Below are positions 3,770-5,960 of a stretch of 5,960 bases of DNA, one piece after another. The DNA is from Ruminococcus sp. GTDB lineage: Bacteria > Bacillota > Clostridia > Oscillospirales > Ruminococcaceae. A program made the translations under genes and the position numbers. The notes under the pieces are model-generated. The model was not told the origin of the DNA, did no database searches, and saw only the letters and a program-made list of their open reading frames with translations. The DNA lies in NCBI RefSeq assembly GCF_019417665.1, contig NZ_DXUU01000090.1:1-5960 (forward strand), read 5' to 3'. Positions within the stretch are counted from its first letter, which is position 1. Every line of letters begins with the position of its first letter.

Positions 3770-5857
3770 TTATGCGTGGTTCCAGTTTTCATCCGTCCAT
3801 TCTGAATAGACCAGATATTCCAGTGTATGTTTCACCCAATGACGCAGATCCCTCATTCTTTTGCTCTCCCACAGTTCCGCATTCTGTCGGTCAAACAACG
3901 CCTTGTTTCCTTTGTCTCCTCTCATTCTACACGGACCATATAACTCCTCATACCGCACAGATCTCAGATAGAAAATTCTCTGGGCGTAAGCCGCAAACTC
4001 TTCTTTTCTTTTATTACAATTTTTTGAATGTATCCTGCTGTCAATCACCAGCGTAGCCATATAAGAAAACAATTCCTTCAACTCATCTTCTGAAATTACA
4101 ATCCTGTCAGCATTCTCATCACACAGATCTAACAGAAACTTTACTTTCCAATTCACCTGCATTTCACCAGATTGCAGTTTGTATTCCTTGAACTCTTCTG
4201 GTGTTCTGATGTGGAACAGTTTCTCTGCAAGTTCCACTGTCCTGCAAAGCTTTTCCATCAGCCGATTGATTTTCAGTTCAATATACTTCGCAGTCATCTC
4301 ATTCCGAATCGGCACAGTATCCAGCCCGCTATCTATATTCAAAACCTTGCTTTGTACTGCTGTGTAATCTCTCAATCCCAGAGCATCAGCACATCGGAAT
4401 TTCTTAAGCGTAAGCGGCGGAAACTTTACTTTCTGACCACGGCGTATTCTTTCTAGTTGCCATTGGTCAAAAAGCATTTGCATATCCTCTCGGATGTATG
4501 CCATTGATTTTCCAGACTCCACCCATTCCAGCAGTTCTTTCACCAGTCGAAGCCAGTCCTCATTGGATTCGACCATGTAGAAATCCAGACCAAATGCGTA
4601 ATACAAAAACTGCCACAGTAAAGATGCAAAATGCTCTCTGTTCTCGAAACTGTATTTGATTCTGTAATACAAGGCAATCTTTACGGCAACTGTAAATTTC
4701 TTCTGTTCTCCGCTTACATACTTACTGATATAATCCCTTGAAACCTCAGTTAAAATCTCATGCTCTTTTCCACCTCTTAATACGATTTCCGCTCTTCCAA
4801 CCTTTGCAGAAACGCCATAAAAAATAAAGTCTATCATTTCGGCAATCAGCTTTCTTGGCGTATCTATTTCCTTTTGATAAATGTGAAATCGTCCAAACAG
4901 AATCAGTTCCTTGTCTATTTTCACCTGAAGCCCTATGAAGTTCGTATAATTTTCAAGTTCACGCATCACGTTTTGAAAGTAATCGCTGTGCTTCAAAACT
5001 CTGTTTTCCATAGTATCATGTCGATCCAACAATTCGTAAACTGCTCTTTGATATAATTGCAGCTGAATCTTTTCAAACAGATAATTACCCACTTTTTTCA
5101 CCCAGACATCTGGTTGGAACAAAATAAACATTCCAAATCTCTGCTGAAAGCATTTTTCTTTCCAGTGTACCCCAGAAAGATTGCCTGCAAAGATATCACC
5201 CTCTGAACCACCATGGGTTCGTATCCATTCTTCCTGGCTGTCAGCCTGAATCAATTCTGTAAGATACGTCAGAAGAACGTTAGATACCTCCCCACCAGCA
5301 TAACAAGAAGCGTCAACCACTGGCAGATATTGTACATAGGTGTTGATCGGAATCTCCACTGCGTTTGCCGTTTCTTCGACTGCTTCATCAAATGCAGTTT
5401 TGTCAAAAATCATGGAATAGACAAGTTCTTCCAGTTCAGTATATCGAATACGATCTCGCTGCACAAACTGCTCAAAAACAGATTGTACCACTTTTAAGAG
5501 AAAAGCAGAGATTTTTTTCTTTGCAGAATCGCTGTATTGATTTCGAAGAATATCAGTCAGATCAACTCCGCTGACAGAATATATGAAAAGCAAAGCTTTT
5601 CCACACATCAATGTGAAGCTTTCTTTATCCGATGTTTCTCTCATATAGTACTCAAAATTATTGCAGACGGCATCAGCAATTTTTTTCGTCATTTTCCTTC
5701 GGTCATTATTAGGATTCAAATACTGTGTAATGATTGATTTTGTCTGGATTTCAAATCCACCATTTTCCGTCTTCACTGCAACCTTTGTCTTTCTTCCATG
5801 CATCAGCACTGTCACAGCAAGCGCTGTCACGTCCTTTGCACATATCCATTCTTCCAT
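3770..5857 (-). CDS. Large protein of unknown function (695 residues)
   Basis: I do not recognise this protein. It starts MEEWICAKDVTALAVTVLMHGRKTK. The first 50 residues look like a small beta-rich unit; the remainder appears mostly helical, rich in aromatic and charged residues. There is no Walker A motif, no DDE/HxH/HNH pattern, no cysteine cluster for zinc, no signal peptide and no clear membrane segment, so a cytoplasmic protein is likely. Segments that may be conserved are VHWKEKCFQQRFGMFILFQP (230-249), LLWQFLYYAFGLDFY (413-427) and YLRSVRYEELYGPCRMRGDKG (630-650). The start is fixed by GGGAGGTGA (5862-5870) and by the promoter: the frame is open to 5917, but that ATG lies upstream of the -35 box. 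It is monocistronic in this window, with its own promoter and a hairpin after the stop. It may be cargo of the mobilizable element or part of its maintenance machinery. Confidence 0.85.
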   Translation of the reverse strand: MEEWICAKDVTALAVTVLMHGRKTKVAVKTENGGFEIQTKSIITQYLNPNNDRRKMTKKIADAVCNNFEYYMRETSDKESFTLMCGKALLFIYSVSGVDLTDILRNQYSDSAKKKISAFLLKVVQSVFEQFVQRDRIRYTELEELVYSMIFDKTAFDEAVEETANAVEIPINTYVQYLPVVDASCYAGGEVSNVLLTYLTELIQADSQEEWIRTHGGSEGDIFAGNLSGVHWKEKCFQQRFGMFILFQPDVWVKKVGNYLFEKIQLQLYQRAVYELLDRHDTMENRVLKHSDYFQNVMRELENYTNFIGLQVKIDKELILFGRFHIYQKEIDTPRKLIAEMIDFIFYGVSAKVGRAEIVLRGGKEHEILTEVSRDYISKYVSGEQKKFTVAVKIALYYRIKYSFENREHFASLLWQFLYYAFGLDFYMVESNEDWLRLVKELLEWVESGKSMAYIREDMQMLFDQWQLERIRRGQKVKFPPLTLKKFRCADALGLRDYTAVQSKVLNIDSGLDTVPIRNEMTAKYIELKINRLMEKLCRTVELAEKLFHIRTPEEFKEYKLQSGEMQVNWKVKFLLDLCDENADRIVISEDELKELFSYMATLVIDSRIHSKNCNKRKEEFAAYAQRIFYLRSVRYEELYGPCRMRGDKGNKALFDRQNAELWESKRMRDLRHWVKHTLEYLVYSEWTDENWNHA

Positions 5858-5861
5858 TGTG

Positions 5862-5870
5862 TCACCTCCC
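5862..5870 (-). promoter_or_regulatory. Ribosome binding site of the large unknown gene
   Basis: GGGAGGTGA is placed four bases before the ATG at 5857 and selects this start over the in-frame ATG at 5917. Confidence 0.85.
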
Positions 5871-5884
5871 AGATATATGCTTCT

Positions 5885-5913
5885 ATTATACTTCTTTTTC
5901 AGATGCACGTCAA
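5885..5913 (-). promoter_or_regulatory. Sigma-A promoter of the large unknown gene
   Basis: On the minus strand TTGACG (5908-5913) and a perfect TATAAT (5885-5890) are separated by exactly 17 bases. The expected start site is near 5878, giving a leader of about 20 bases ending in the ribosome binding site. This is the strongest promoter in the window. The bases beyond it, 5914-5960, are AT-rich and show no gene. Confidence 0.85.
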
Positions 5914-5960
5914 TCACTATTTCATATGTATTTTCTTGTTTTATTCAATAATACACATAT

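Noticed and set aside
3736..4056. Plus-strand frames antisense to the large gene
   Set aside because: They have no ribosome binding sites or family-like sequence, and the opposite strand has an intact gene with promoter and ribosome binding site.

Overview
The window looks like a fragment of a low-GC Gram-positive (Firmicutes/Clostridia, probably Lachnospiraceae-type) genome. The reasons are the very strong AGGAGG-type ribosome binding sites before almost every gene, a textbook sigma-A promoter (TTGACG-17-TATAAT), AT-rich spacers, and the gene families present. No species can be named. No RNA gene or CRISPR array was seen.

Layout, left to right. (1) 1-204: the 3' remnant of an unknown minus-strand gene. 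(2) About 206-1015: a complete-looking IS5-family insertion sequence with 18-bp imperfect terminal inverted repeats. Its minus-strand transposase is split over reading frames A, B and back to A, and both changes of frame fall at A7 runs. The remnant gene does not continue on the far side of the IS, so the two flanks were not originally adjacent. (3) 1074-1430: a plus-strand XRE-type repressor, ending at a hairpin terminator that also lies at the end of the convergent minus-strand genes. (4) 1467-3198, minus strand: a mobilization module. In transcription order it is a MobC-like ribbon-helix-helix protein, a compact MOBP-type relaxase overlapping it by 19 nt, a spacer of about 440 nt with DnaA-box-like sites, and two small excisionase-type HTH proteins. 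(5) 3199-3769: a repeat-rich AT-rich spacer of about 570 nt, with ATAC-N-GTAT dyads, an 11-bp perfect hairpin and three 20-bp iterons. It is the best candidate for oriT and/or an origin. (6) 3770-5857, minus strand: a 695-residue protein that I do not recognise, with its own strong promoter and ribosome binding site.

Taken together this reads as part of an integrative and mobilizable element or an integrated mobilizable plasmid. MobC would bind oriT in the 3.2-3.7 kb spacer, the relaxase would nick it, and the excisionase-like proteins and the XRE repressor would control excision or expression. No integrase, recombinase or recognisable replication protein is visible. They may lie outside the window, be lost, or the element may rely on partners. 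The large unknown gene sits beside the putative oriT and is either cargo or an unrecognised functional part. Its function cannot be read from sequence alone and is the main open question here.
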